Made by a program: the position numbers and the translations under genes
The notes under the pieces: generated by a model
Database searches by the model: none
What the model was told of the DNA's origin: nothing
The model's input: only the letters and a program-made list of their open reading frames with translations
From: Halocynthiibacter namhaensis
GTDB taxonomy: Bacteria > Pseudomonadota > Alphaproteobacteria > Rhodobacterales > Rhodobacteraceae
Assembly (NCBI RefSeq): GCF_000812685.1
Contig: NZ_JWIF01000040.1
Location: forward strand, 78,657 to 142,656
Direction of reading: 5' to 3'
DNA length: 64,000 nucleotides
Shown here: piece after piece, positions 27,416-35,866 of the stretch
How positions within the stretch are numbered: position 1 is the first letter of the stretch
Layout: every line of letters begins with the position of its first letter

Positions 27416-29686
27416 ATGCGGCTGCGGGGCAAACGCGCAACGCTGGAGAGATTGAACAAACTGCGCAAGCGACGTCAGGTGCAAACCATTGCGACGCTTG
27501 GGTTGGTTATTCTTGGCCCAATTCTGGCAATTATTACATTTCTTGTGTTGGGCCCACTTGAGGTTCTAAGCAACGATAGATGGTTGCGTCCTGTTCTTTT
27601 GCTTGATTTCATCTATGTCCTTTCGATTGCGACAATGATCTTGCAGCGCATTGCGCAGATGATCTCGGCGCGGCGTGCGCAATCTGCGGGGTCTCGTTTA
27701 CACCTTAGACTGACTGGGGTTTTCGCCCTTGTTGCCCTTCTTCCCACTGTGTTGGTTGCGGTTTTTGCCGCCCTTACCATTAATTTTGGCCTAGAGGGCT
27801 GGTTTTCCGAACGGGTGCGGACCGTCATTGGCACGTCCCTTGGGGCTGCCGAAGCATATGAAGCAGAACATCGCCGTGATCTGACACGCGATGCCCGTGC
27901 GCTGGGGCGTTTTCTTGAAGACGAACGTCGGCGCGTCGGCGTGTTGCTGTCGGACGGCGAGATACAAGCGGTATTGTCGCGTGGGCAGGCGCAAGTGCAG
28001 CGGGGGTTGAAAGAAGCTTTTGTTGTCGGTGGTAACGGTGAGTTGCGCAGTCGGGGCAATCAATCTTATTTGTTCGACTTTGAACCCATTCCCCCACAAG
28101 TGCTGGAAATTGCGCTGACGGATGAAGTACCTGTTATTCAGGATTGGGAAAATAACGAATTCCGCGCCTTAGTAGCTTTGCGCAACTATCCCGATCATTT
28201 CCTATACGTCAGCCGTGTGGTTGACGGCGAACTTCTCGCATTGCTGGATGACACGCGCGAAACCGCAGTGCTTTATCAACAGTTGGAAAGCGATCGAGGC
28301 CGGCTGTTGTTCGAATTTGGTCTGTTGTACCTTGGGTTTTCCGTCATCATGATTTTGGCCGCGATTTGGCTTGGCCTGTGGTTTGCGGAACGTCTGTCGG
28401 GGCCAGTGGGCCAGTTGGCTGCGGCCGCCCAAAAGGTGGGTGCCGGGGATTTTGATGTTCATGTGCGCGAAATCGATAGTGATGATGAAATCGCTATGCT
28501 TGGTCGCATTTTCAACCAAATGACCACGCAGTTGCAGGGGCAGCGCGAAAACCTCGTCGAAAACACCCGACAGATTGAACGTCGACGTCGGTTGTTTGAC
28601 TCTGTTTTGTCGTCGGTCACGGCGGGGCTTATTGGTCTCGACAGTGATAGGCATATTGCTTTTGTGAACCGCGCCGCGACCCGTATTTTATCTATGGACC
28701 CTAGTGACGCAGAAGATGCCGCACCGGATGCGCTTGCTGTCGCCGTTCCTGAGTTCTCGTCACTATTTGACCAGCTGCGCGACAGTGGCCGCGATGTGGT
28801 CCAAGACGAAATTCGCGTCACGCGTGATGGCAAACAGGAACATCTTCTGGTTCGAATGGCGGTGCGTCGGAACGACCGGGATGAAAGCGAAGGTTATGTG
28901 TTGGCCTTTGACGATGTGACCGATCTAGTTGCAGCGCAACGGATGGCCGCCTGGGGGGATGTTGCACAGCGCATTGCCCATGAAATCAAGAACCCACTGA
29001 CCCCCATTCAGCTGTCAGCTGAGCGCATGAAACGGAAATATCAACCCAAATTGGCGCAGGATGACAGTGACACATTGGGGCAATTGGCGGATGTTATTAT
29101 CCGCCAAACGGGTGATCTGCGACGCATTGTTGATGAGTTTTCGCAATTTGCACGCATGCCAGAACCCGTTCGTCGTGAGACAGATGTTCTCACGCTGGTG
29201 CGCGACGCTGTCACGCTGCAACAAGCCGGGCAAGAACAGGTCGAAATCACGGCTGACATTCCAAGCGACCCGATTGAGATCATGATTGATCATACGATGA
29301 TCTCGCAAGCGCTTACAAACTTGATAAAAAATGCCGGTGAAGCCACGGAAACCTTTGTGGAAAATGGGCGTGCCACCTCCGGTTATAAGCCACGCGTACA
29401 TGTTGAGATAATGCGTGAAGCGGATCATGTTCAGATTCAGATTAGTGATAATGGCAATGGTCTGCCAGAAGATCGGTCTCGATTGTTTGAGCCCTACGTG
29501 ACGACACGTGACAGCGGAACGGGCCTAGGTCTGCCGATCGTGAAAAAGATAATTGAAGAGCACGGCGGCACACTTGTGCTGACCGATGCGAATGAATTCA
29601 GCGGCTGCACACACCAAGGTGCGATGGCAATTCTAAGCCTTCCACTGGCCGGAAATGCGGCGTCAAAAAAAGAGACAAACAGATGA
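27416..29686 (+). CDS. ntrY: NtrY, membrane-bound sensor histidine kinase
   Basis: Sensor partner of NtrX, 756 residues. Transmembrane helices lie near residues 26-50, 62-80, 97-120 and 300-325, enclosing a periplasmic part (about 121-299). Then come HAMP (SGPVGQLAAAAQKVGAGDFD), a PAS domain, and the kinase core (AHEIKNPLTPIQLSAERMKR, DNGNGLP, GTGLGLPIVKKIIEEHGG). The ATG at 27416 has AGGG at the right distance; a TTG two codons earlier is possible. The 111-bp gap after ntrC may hold an extra promoter. Confidence 0.94.
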   Translation: MRLRGKRATLERLNKLRKRRQVQTIATLGLVILGPILAIITFLVLGPLEVLSNDRWLRPVLLLDFIYVLSIATMILQRIAQMISARRAQSAGSRLHLRLTGVFALVALLPTVLVAVFAALTINFGLEGWFSERVRTVIGTSLGAAEAYEAEHRRDLTRDARALGRFLEDERRRVGVLLSDGEIQAVLSRGQAQVQRGLKEAFVVGGNGELRSRGNQSYLFDFEPIPPQVLEIALTDEVPVIQDWENNEFRALVALRNYPDHFLYVSRVVDGELLALLDDTRETAVLYQQLESDRGRLLFEFGLLYLGFSVIMILAAIWLGLWFAERLSGPVGQLAAAAQKVGAGDFDVHVREIDSDDEIAMLGRIFNQMTTQLQGQRENLVENTRQIERRRRLFDSVLSSVTAGLIGLDSDRHIAFVNRAATRILSMDPSDAEDAAPDALAVAVPEFSSLFDQLRDSGRDVVQDEIRVTRDGKQEHLLVRMAVRRNDRDESEGYVLAFDDVTDLVAAQRMAAWGDVAQRIAHEIKNPLTPIQLSAERMKRKYQPKLAQDDSDTLGQLADVIIRQTGDLRRIVDEFSQFARMPEPVRRETDVLTLVRDAVTLQQAGQEQVEITADIPSDPIEIMIDHTMISQALTNLIKNAGEATETFVENGRATSGYKPRVHVEIMREADHVQIQISDNGNGLPEDRSRLFEPYVTTRDSGTGLGLPIVKKIIEEHGGTLVLTDANEFSGCTHQGAMAILSLPLAGNAASKKETNR

Positions 29687-29693
29687 GGTTCCT

Positions 29694-31103
29694 ATGAGCG
29701 ACATTCTTATTGTGGATGATGAACGTGACATTCGCGAGTTGATATCCGACATTCTACAGGACGAGGGATATTCCACCCGGTTGGCCGGAAATTCCGATGA
29801 CTGTATGAAATTGGTGGAAGAACAGCCGCCAGCATTGATGGTGTTGGATATTTGGCTGAAAGACAGCAATATGGATGGGATTGATATCCTCAAGACCATC
29901 AAACGGGAAAACCCAACCATCCCAGTTGTGATTATCTCGGGTCACGGCAATATTGAAATTGCCGTCGCCGCGATCAAACAGGGTGCATATGATTTCATTG
30001 AAAAGCCCTTCAATATTGATCAGTTGATGGTGGTTGTGCGTCGCGCGATGGAAGCCTCGCAATTGCGTCATGAAAACCAAGAATTGAAGCGCCAAGACGA
30101 CAGCGTTGACGAAATGGTCGGGTCCTGTACGGCGTTCAAAACCCTGAAATCACAGCTCGACAAAGTGACGAAATCGAACGGACGCGTGATGTTGACTGGA
30201 CCTGCGGGATCAGGAAAAGAGATCGCAGCCCGTTATATCCACTCTGAATCCAACCGAAGTGATGCGCCCTTTATCTCGGTGAACTCGGCCTCGGTTGAGC
30301 CTGACCGGATGGAAGAGGTGCTATTTGGTCATGAAAATCCCGACGGCAGCATTGAGCAAGGCCTGCTTGAACAAGCCAATGGTGGGGTTCTGTTTTTCGA
30401 CGAAATCGCGGATATGCCTGTGGGGACGCAGTCAAAGATTTTGCGTGTTTTGGTCGATCAGAAATTCGTTCGTACCGGGGGATCTCAAGAGGTTCTGGTT
30501 GACGTACGCGTTGTGTCGAGCACAAATAAAAACCTTGAGATGGAAATCCAAAACGGAACGTTCCGCGAAGAACTTTACCATCGTTTGAACGTTGTGCCGA
30601 TTGTGGTTCCATCGCTGGAAGAACGTCGCGAAGACGTGCCCGAACTGGCCAATTATTTCATTGCGCGCCTAAACGCGAGTCAAGGCCTCCCGTTACGCAC
30701 GCTGTCGGACGACACCATTGCCTTGTTGCAAACAAGCCTGTGGCCGGGAAATGTGCGACAGTTGAAAAACCTGCTGGAACGCATTCTTATTCTTGGTGAA
30801 AACACTGGCGAGATCACGCCCTCTGAACTGCCCCAAAGCGCGGATCAGCCTGCCGATAACGGGCGTATAATCCTGTCTGGGTCCTTGGCGACACTGCCAT
30901 TGCGCGAAGCCCGTGAGTTGTTCGAACGTGAATATCTGATGACGCAGATCAACCGTTTCGGCGGCAATATTTCCAAAACTGCGAATTTCGTCGGCATGGA
31001 ACGTTCCGCGCTGCACCGTAAATTGAAATCCCTAAATGTGGTCACTTCAAGCAAAGCAGGGGCACGTGTTGCCCATGTAAGCGAAGATGAGCTGTCCGAG
31101 TAA
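29694..31103 (+). CDS. ntrX: NtrX response regulator lacking a GAFTGA loop
   Basis: Regulator paired with NtrY, 469 residues. Receiver with D52 (VLDIWLKDS) and K104. AAA+ domain with Walker A GPAGSGKE (169-176) and Walker B GGVLFFDEIAD (230-240). Where sigma54 activators carry GAFTGA, the sequence is GHENPDGSIEQ, so sigma54 contact is not expected. The C-terminal helix-turn-helix is NISKTANFVGMERSALHRKL. The start at 29694 follows GAGG, 7 bp after ntrY. NtrYX systems affect nitrogen and redox control. Confidence 0.94.
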   Translation: MSDILIVDDERDIRELISDILQDEGYSTRLAGNSDDCMKLVEEQPPALMVLDIWLKDSNMDGIDILKTIKRENPTIPVVIISGHGNIEIAVAAIKQGAYDFIEKPFNIDQLMVVVRRAMEASQLRHENQELKRQDDSVDEMVGSCTAFKTLKSQLDKVTKSNGRVMLTGPAGSGKEIAARYIHSESNRSDAPFISVNSASVEPDRMEEVLFGHENPDGSIEQGLLEQANGGVLFFDEIADMPVGTQSKILRVLVDQKFVRTGGSQEVLVDVRVVSSTNKNLEMEIQNGTFREELYHRLNVVPIVVPSLEERREDVPELANYFIARLNASQGLPLRTLSDDTIALLQTSLWPGNVRQLKNLLERILILGENTGEITPSELPQSADQPADNGRIILSGSLATLPLREARELFEREYLMTQINRFGGNISKTANFVGMERSALHRKLKSLNVVTSSKAGARVAHVSEDELSE

Positions 31104-31221
31104 TCTTGGGCAGATCAGTTATGACAGCTTTGCCAACGAAACGACGAGGCTTTTGCTTACTGTCGTGGGGTGATATGCCTGTGAAACGGGCAGGGATCTG
31201 CTGTGCACAAAGGAATGAGAC

Positions 31222-32598
31222 ATGAAAGTTATCATCTGCGGAGCAGGGCAAGTCGGTTGGCAAATTGCACGTCATTTGTCAGGTGAAAACAATGATGTAA
31301 CGGTTGTTGATAACAACCCAGAACTTGTGCATCGGGCAACAGAAACACTGGATGTACAGGGTATTTATGGTTCCGCGTCATATCCTGATATTTTGACGCG
31401 GGCAGGGGCGCGCGATGCTGACATGATCATCGCGGCGACCTATTCGGACGAGGTGAACATGGTGATTTGCCAGGTTGCCCATTCCGTGTTTGCCATCCCT
31501 CGTAAGATCGCTCGACTGCGCAGTCAGTCCTATTTGGACGCGATTTATTCTGATTTATACCGGCGTGATCACATGCCGATTGATGTTGTGATCAGCCCGG
31601 AACGTGAGGTCGCGAAAGCGGCGCTTAAACGTTTGTCAGCACCATCCGCGTTTGATCGCGAAAGCTTCCTTGACGGCGCTGTGGATATGCTTGGCATCAC
31701 CCTTGATGAAGATTGCCCGGTTCTAAACACGCCATTGCGCCAGCTAACGGATCTGTTTTCGACGCTCGCCGCGACCGTTGTGGGGGTGCGCCGTGAAGGC
31801 ACATTATTCGCCCCAGAAGCGGGGGATCAGCTGTTCGCGGGTGACGAGATCTATCTGTTCACACTGCAAAGCGATCTTGCCCGTACGTTGGATGTTTTTG
31901 GTAAATCATCGCGCAAACAAGAACGCGTGGTGATCGTTGGTGGTGGCAATGTTGGACTTGCGGTTGCGCATGCTTTGGAACAGGACAAAAGCCGGGTCCG
32001 CGCACGCATGATTGAAATGGACCGGGAGGTCGCGGAAATCGCTGCTGACGCCCTAGAGCGAACCATCGTATTAAACGGCGATGGTATGAACGCCGATTTG
32101 CTGGCGGAAGCGAATATTTCATCTGCAGACGCGATCCTTGCCGTGACCGACGACGATAAAGTGAACCTGTTGACCTCGGTGCGTGCAAAGGCCGAAGGCT
32201 GCCCAATGGCCGTCTGCTTGATCAATGACCCAACCTTGACAACTTTGATGCAACCACTTGGAATTGATGCGTATATCAACCCGCGTGTCACCACCGTTAG
32301 CTCAATTTTGCGACATATTCGGCATGGGCGCGTGCGCGAGATTTATTCGATTGGCAATGCCGAAGCCGAGATTATCGAAGCACAAGTTCTTTCAACATCA
32401 CCGATTTGTGGCCACAGCATCCGGGATATCGACTTTCCTGAGGGGGTGTTGATTGGCGCGTTGCGCAAAGGAAACAATGTGCAACGCCCAACCGGAAAAA
32501 CCCGCATTGATGAAGGCGACGTTATTGTGTTATTTGCGATGTCTGCAGATGTTTCAGAGGTTGAGAGGCTCCTGCAGGTCTCGGTTGATTTCTTCTAA
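31222..32598 (+). CDS. trkA: TrkA, peripheral NAD-binding subunit of Trk potassium uptake
   Basis: A 458-residue protein with two tandem RCK units. Each starts with a Rossmann motif: MKVIICGAGQVGWQIARHL at residue 1 and RVVIVGGGNVGLAVAHALE near residue 234. Each is followed by a TrkA-C domain. It gates the TrkH channel from the cytoplasm in response to nucleotides. It precedes trkH by 2 bp, continuing the ntr-trk gene order seen in many alphaproteobacteria. Confidence 0.95.
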   Translation: MKVIICGAGQVGWQIARHLSGENNDVTVVDNNPELVHRATETLDVQGIYGSASYPDILTRAGARDADMIIAATYSDEVNMVICQVAHSVFAIPRKIARLRSQSYLDAIYSDLYRRDHMPIDVVISPEREVAKAALKRLSAPSAFDRESFLDGAVDMLGITLDEDCPVLNTPLRQLTDLFSTLAATVVGVRREGTLFAPEAGDQLFAGDEIYLFTLQSDLARTLDVFGKSSRKQERVVIVGGGNVGLAVAHALEQDKSRVRARMIEMDREVAEIAADALERTIVLNGDGMNADLLAEANISSADAILAVTDDDKVNLLTSVRAKAEGCPMAVCLINDPTLTTLMQPLGIDAYINPRVTTVSSILRHIRHGRVREIYSIGNAEAEIIEAQVLSTSPICGHSIRDIDFPEGVLIGALRKGNNVQRPTGKTRIDEGDVIVLFAMSADVSEVERLLQVSVDFF

Positions 32599-32600
32599 TT

Positions 32601-34121
32601 ATGATGACACGCATTTTATCCCTGCCGTTTATGGTCATCCTGATGGGGATCGCATCGTTACTGATGTTTCCGGTGGCCATGGTTGGCGTATATTTTAACG
32701 ACAGTCGCGAGGCCCGCGTGTTCCTTTACGGCGGCATTTTGTTCCTGATCCTGACCGCTTTGATCGCGATCGCCACGGAACACAACAAATCCCGATCCGT
32801 GTTGCAAAGTCACCTTCTGGCCTTGGCTGGTGCTTGGACGTTGTTGCCCATCATGTTGGCGGTTCCATTCTACGAATCCTTGCGCAACACGGCCTTTCTG
32901 AACGCCTATTTTGAGATGTTATCCGCCTTCACGACCACCGGAGCAACGCTGTTTGACGATCCAGACCGCCTGTCACGAACTCTGCATTTTTGGCGCAGTC
33001 TTGTCGGCTGGATGGGCGGTTTTTTCATCTGGGTTGTTGCAATCTCGATCCTTGCGCCGCTGAATTTAGGTGGTTTTGAAGTCACTGCACGATCCCGACT
33101 TAGTCGGACCGGAAATTACTTCAACTGGATCGGTCGCGAGGCGTCTCCGGCAAAAAGACTGTCCCATCATGCGGCACATCTCGCACCGATTTACGGCGGT
33201 TTAACCGCAGCACTCGCGTTCTTTCTATTCGTCAGCGGAGAGAACGCCTTCATCGCGATTTGCCACGCGATGGCAACGCTTTCGACCAGTGGGATATCAC
33301 CGGTCGGGGGGCTTGCAGGTGGCAATAACAGTTTTGCAAGCGAAGCGTTGATTTTCATCTTTTTGTTCTTCGCGATTTCACGCCTTACGTTCGCACCAGA
33401 AACACAACGTAACAGCCTGACACGTCTGTCATCTGATCCAGAATTCCTCATGGGGATCTTGCTGGTTCTTGCGGTGCCAACACTGTTGTTCCTACGCCAT
33501 TGGTGGGGGGCATTCGAATTTAATGACCAAGAAAACACCACTGCGGCATTCAACGCATTTTGGGGCGCAGCTTTTACGGTTTTGTCCTTTCTAACCACCA
33601 CTGGCTTTGAAAGCACCGCGTGGTCAGATGCGCGCGGGTGGTCTGGGCTTCCCACGCCGGGATTGATTATGGTGGGATTGGCGACCGTGGGTGGGGGGGT
33701 CGCAACAACTGCTGGCGGCGTGAAATTACTGCGGGTATTTGCGCTTTATCGCCACGGCGTCCAGGAAATGGAAACCTTGGTTCATCCGCATATTGTCTCT
33801 GGTTCAGGCGAGAACTCACGCCACCTTGGGCGTCAGGGGGCTTATATGGCGTGGATATTTTTCATGCTTATGGCCGTTAGTATTGCGCTGGCCAGTTTGG
33901 GTCTTGCGCTGACGGGGTTGGACTTTGAAACCTCGTTCATATTTGCGGTCTCTTCCCTGTCGACCACCGGCCCATTGCCTGGCGTTGCGATGCACCAGCC
34001 GCTGTCTTGGGCCGATATGTCAGGGATTGGCAAAGCCATTGCGGGAACCGCCATGGTCCTTGGGCGTATGGAAACCCTTGCAGTTATCGCGCTGCTGAAC
34101 CCCGGTTTCTGGCGCCGATAG
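32601..34121 (+). CDS. trkH: TrkH, Trk system potassium channel subunit
   Basis: A 506-residue inner-membrane protein of the Trk/Ktr/HKT superfamily, with repeated M-P-M units. Filter-like segments are visible at FTTTGATLFD, MATLSTSGISPVGGL, FLTTTGFESTA and SSLSTTGPLPG. The start is one of two adjacent ATGs (32601 or 32604). Coupled to trkA, it imports potassium. It ends 181 bp before hfq. Confidence 0.94.
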   Translation: MMTRILSLPFMVILMGIASLLMFPVAMVGVYFNDSREARVFLYGGILFLILTALIAIATEHNKSRSVLQSHLLALAGAWTLLPIMLAVPFYESLRNTAFLNAYFEMLSAFTTTGATLFDDPDRLSRTLHFWRSLVGWMGGFFIWVVAISILAPLNLGGFEVTARSRLSRTGNYFNWIGREASPAKRLSHHAAHLAPIYGGLTAALAFFLFVSGENAFIAICHAMATLSTSGISPVGGLAGGNNSFASEALIFIFLFFAISRLTFAPETQRNSLTRLSSDPEFLMGILLVLAVPTLLFLRHWWGAFEFNDQENTTAAFNAFWGAAFTVLSFLTTTGFESTAWSDARGWSGLPTPGLIMVGLATVGGGVATTAGGVKLLRVFALYRHGVQEMETLVHPHIVSGSGENSRHLGRQGAYMAWIFFMLMAVSIALASLGLALTGLDFETSFIFAVSSLSTTGPLPGVAMHQPLSWADMSGIGKAIAGTAMVLGRMETLAVIALLNPGFWRR

Positions 34122-34151
34122 CACGAACCTGTGAAGAAAAACTGTAAAAGT

Positions 34152-34261
34152 ATGTTGCATATCACGTTGTTTTCAGGCTGAATTGCAACATGTGGCAAAA
34201 ACGCTTCCTGTGCGTGTGCCGTAACGACCAGAAATATGTGCCTTTCGTATCAACATGTTGC
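34152..34261. promoter_or_regulatory. Three ATGTTGC motifs upstream of hfq
   Basis: ATGTTGC occurs at 34152-34158 (+), 34185-34191 (-) and 34255-34261 (+, inside the palindrome CAACATGTTG at 34251-34260). They lie in the trkH-hfq gap. The first two form an inverted pair that could be a hairpin or paired operators. Confidence 0.3.
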
Positions 34262-34302
34262 TTGATGCTAGGCCGGCGAGAAAAATAAAAAGGTAAAAAC
34301 CT

Positions 34303-34539
34303 ATGGCTGCCGACAAGCAAAATCTCCAGGAAACCTTCCTGAATCATGTGCGCAAATCCAAAGTGCCTGTGACCATCTTCCTGATTAATGGTGTTAAACT
34401 TCAAGGGGTTATCTCTTGGTTTGACAATTTTTGTGTGTTGCTACGTCGCGACGGGCAATCACAGTTGGTGTTCAAAGGTGCAATTTCTACAATCATGCCG
34501 TCCCAACCGATCAGTCTCTATGAAGGCGAAGAAGAATAA
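34303..34539 (+). CDS. hfq: Hfq RNA chaperone (variant Sm2 motif)
   Basis: Hexameric Sm-like protein that pairs small RNAs with mRNAs. The 78 residues match the core: [58 protein letters not shown]. The segment that is usually YKHAIS (E. coli Y55-K56-H57) reads FKGAIS here, residues 57-62, so the Lys is kept but Tyr and His are replaced by Phe and Gly. The acidic tail is short (YEGEEE). hflX follows after 3 bp, as in many proteobacteria. Confidence 0.96.
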   Translation: MAADKQNLQETFLNHVRKSKVPVTIFLINGVKLQGVISWFDNFCVLLRRDGQSQLVFKGAISTIMPSQPISLYEGEEE

Positions 34540-34542
34540 CTT

Positions 34543-35835
34543 TTGACCATTGATCGCCAGGAACAGCCCACGCGCGCGTGGGTTTTGCATCCCGATATAA
34601 AATCATCTGACTCGCGTTTACGGCGCGGACGACGCAGTCCTGAGCACGCCATTGGCGAAGGTGTCGCGCTTGCGTCTGCCTTGCCAGGACTTGAAGTCAT
34701 CGGTCAAACAATTGTGCCTCTGCCGAAAACGCGGCCGGGCTTTTTGTTTGGGTCAGGTAAAACCAATGAACTTGGAAACCTTTTGGCTGAGAACGAGGTC
34801 GAGTTGGTCCTGATTGATGGCCCATTGACCCCAGTTCAGCAACGCAACCTTGAAAAGGCTTGGGGCCTCAAGATCTTGGATCGCACGGGTCTGATCTTAG
34901 AGATCTTCTCTGATCGGGCGCAAACCCGCGAGGGTGTGTTACAGGTCGAGATGGCCGCCTTATCCTATCAGCGAACCCGTTTGGTGCGCGCTTGGACCCA
35001 CTTGGAACGCCAGCGTGGTGGTTTGGGATTTGTTGGTGGTCCGGGTGAAACCCAGATTGAGGCTGACCGTCGCGCGATTGATGACCAAATCGTGCGTTTG
35101 AGGCGTCAGTTGGAAAAGGTTGTGAAAACCCGTGACTTACACCGATCGGCGCGGGCAAAAGTGCCCTATCCGATTGTGGCTTTGGTTGGCTATACCAACG
35201 CCGGGAAATCGACCCTTTTCAATTACTTGACCGGTGCCGAGGTCATGGCGAAAGACATGCTTTTTGCCACGCTTGACCCAACCATGCGGTCTGTCCAGCT
35301 GCCGTCCGGGCGCGACATAATTCTGTCCGATACCGTTGGGTTCATTTCTGAACTGCCGACCGAATTGGTTGCTGCGTTTCGTGCAACGTTGGAAGAGGTG
35401 CTGAGCGCAGATTTGATCGTGCATGTACGCGATATATCTCATCCAGATTCAGAGACCCAAGCCAAGGATGTTGAACAGATTTTGACAACGCTTGGGATCC
35501 AGCAGGATGTGAAACGCGTTGAAGTCTGGAACAAGCTTGACCTTGTTGAGGATGCGGTTCGAGATGCCCTTGAGATCCGTGCAGACCGATCCGAGGAAAC
35601 ATTCGCCGTCTCGGCTTTAACCGGGGAAGGTTTGGACGCGCTGCTTGAGACGATTTCAAACAGGCTTACCGATCCAAAGACCGAGGAAACAATCGTGCTG
35701 CCCTGGGCTGATGGGCGTAAGCGGGCTTGGTTGTTTGATCAGGGCGTGATTGAGGCTGAGCGTCAGGAAGAAGACGGGTTTCATCTCGATCTTCTCTGGA
35801 CAGCGCGTCAAAAGAAACGTTATCGCGAGCTTTAA
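34543..35835 (+). CDS. hflX: HflX, ribosome-associated GTPase
   Basis: A 430-residue GTPase that splits or rescues stalled ribosomes. The N-terminal HflX domain (about 20-195) includes GSGKTNELGNLL and GFVGGPGETQIEADRR. The G domain (about 205-370) has G1 GYTNAGKST, the DTVGF G3 motif, and NKLD as G4. The start is TTG, 3 bp after the hfq stop, so translation is probably coupled; no ATG lies near enough to serve. It is the last gene of the ntr-hfq block. Confidence 0.95.
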   Translation: MTIDRQEQPTRAWVLHPDIKSSDSRLRRGRRSPEHAIGEGVALASALPGLEVIGQTIVPLPKTRPGFLFGSGKTNELGNLLAENEVELVLIDGPLTPVQQRNLEKAWGLKILDRTGLILEIFSDRAQTREGVLQVEMAALSYQRTRLVRAWTHLERQRGGLGFVGGPGETQIEADRRAIDDQIVRLRRQLEKVVKTRDLHRSARAKVPYPIVALVGYTNAGKSTLFNYLTGAEVMAKDMLFATLDPTMRSVQLPSGRDIILSDTVGFISELPTELVAAFRATLEEVLSADLIVHVRDISHPDSETQAKDVEQILTTLGIQQDVKRVEVWNKLDLVEDAVRDALEIRADRSEETFAVSALTGEGLDALLETISNRLTDPKTEETIVLPWADGRKRAWLFDQGVIEAERQEEDGFHLDLLWTARQKKRYREL

Positions 35836-35866
35836 GGCCTCGCGATAACCCTTTCTAATAAATGCG

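Noticed and set aside
35137..35442. Minus-strand frame inside hflX
   Set aside because: It lies over the GTPase domain of hflX and shows no independent features.
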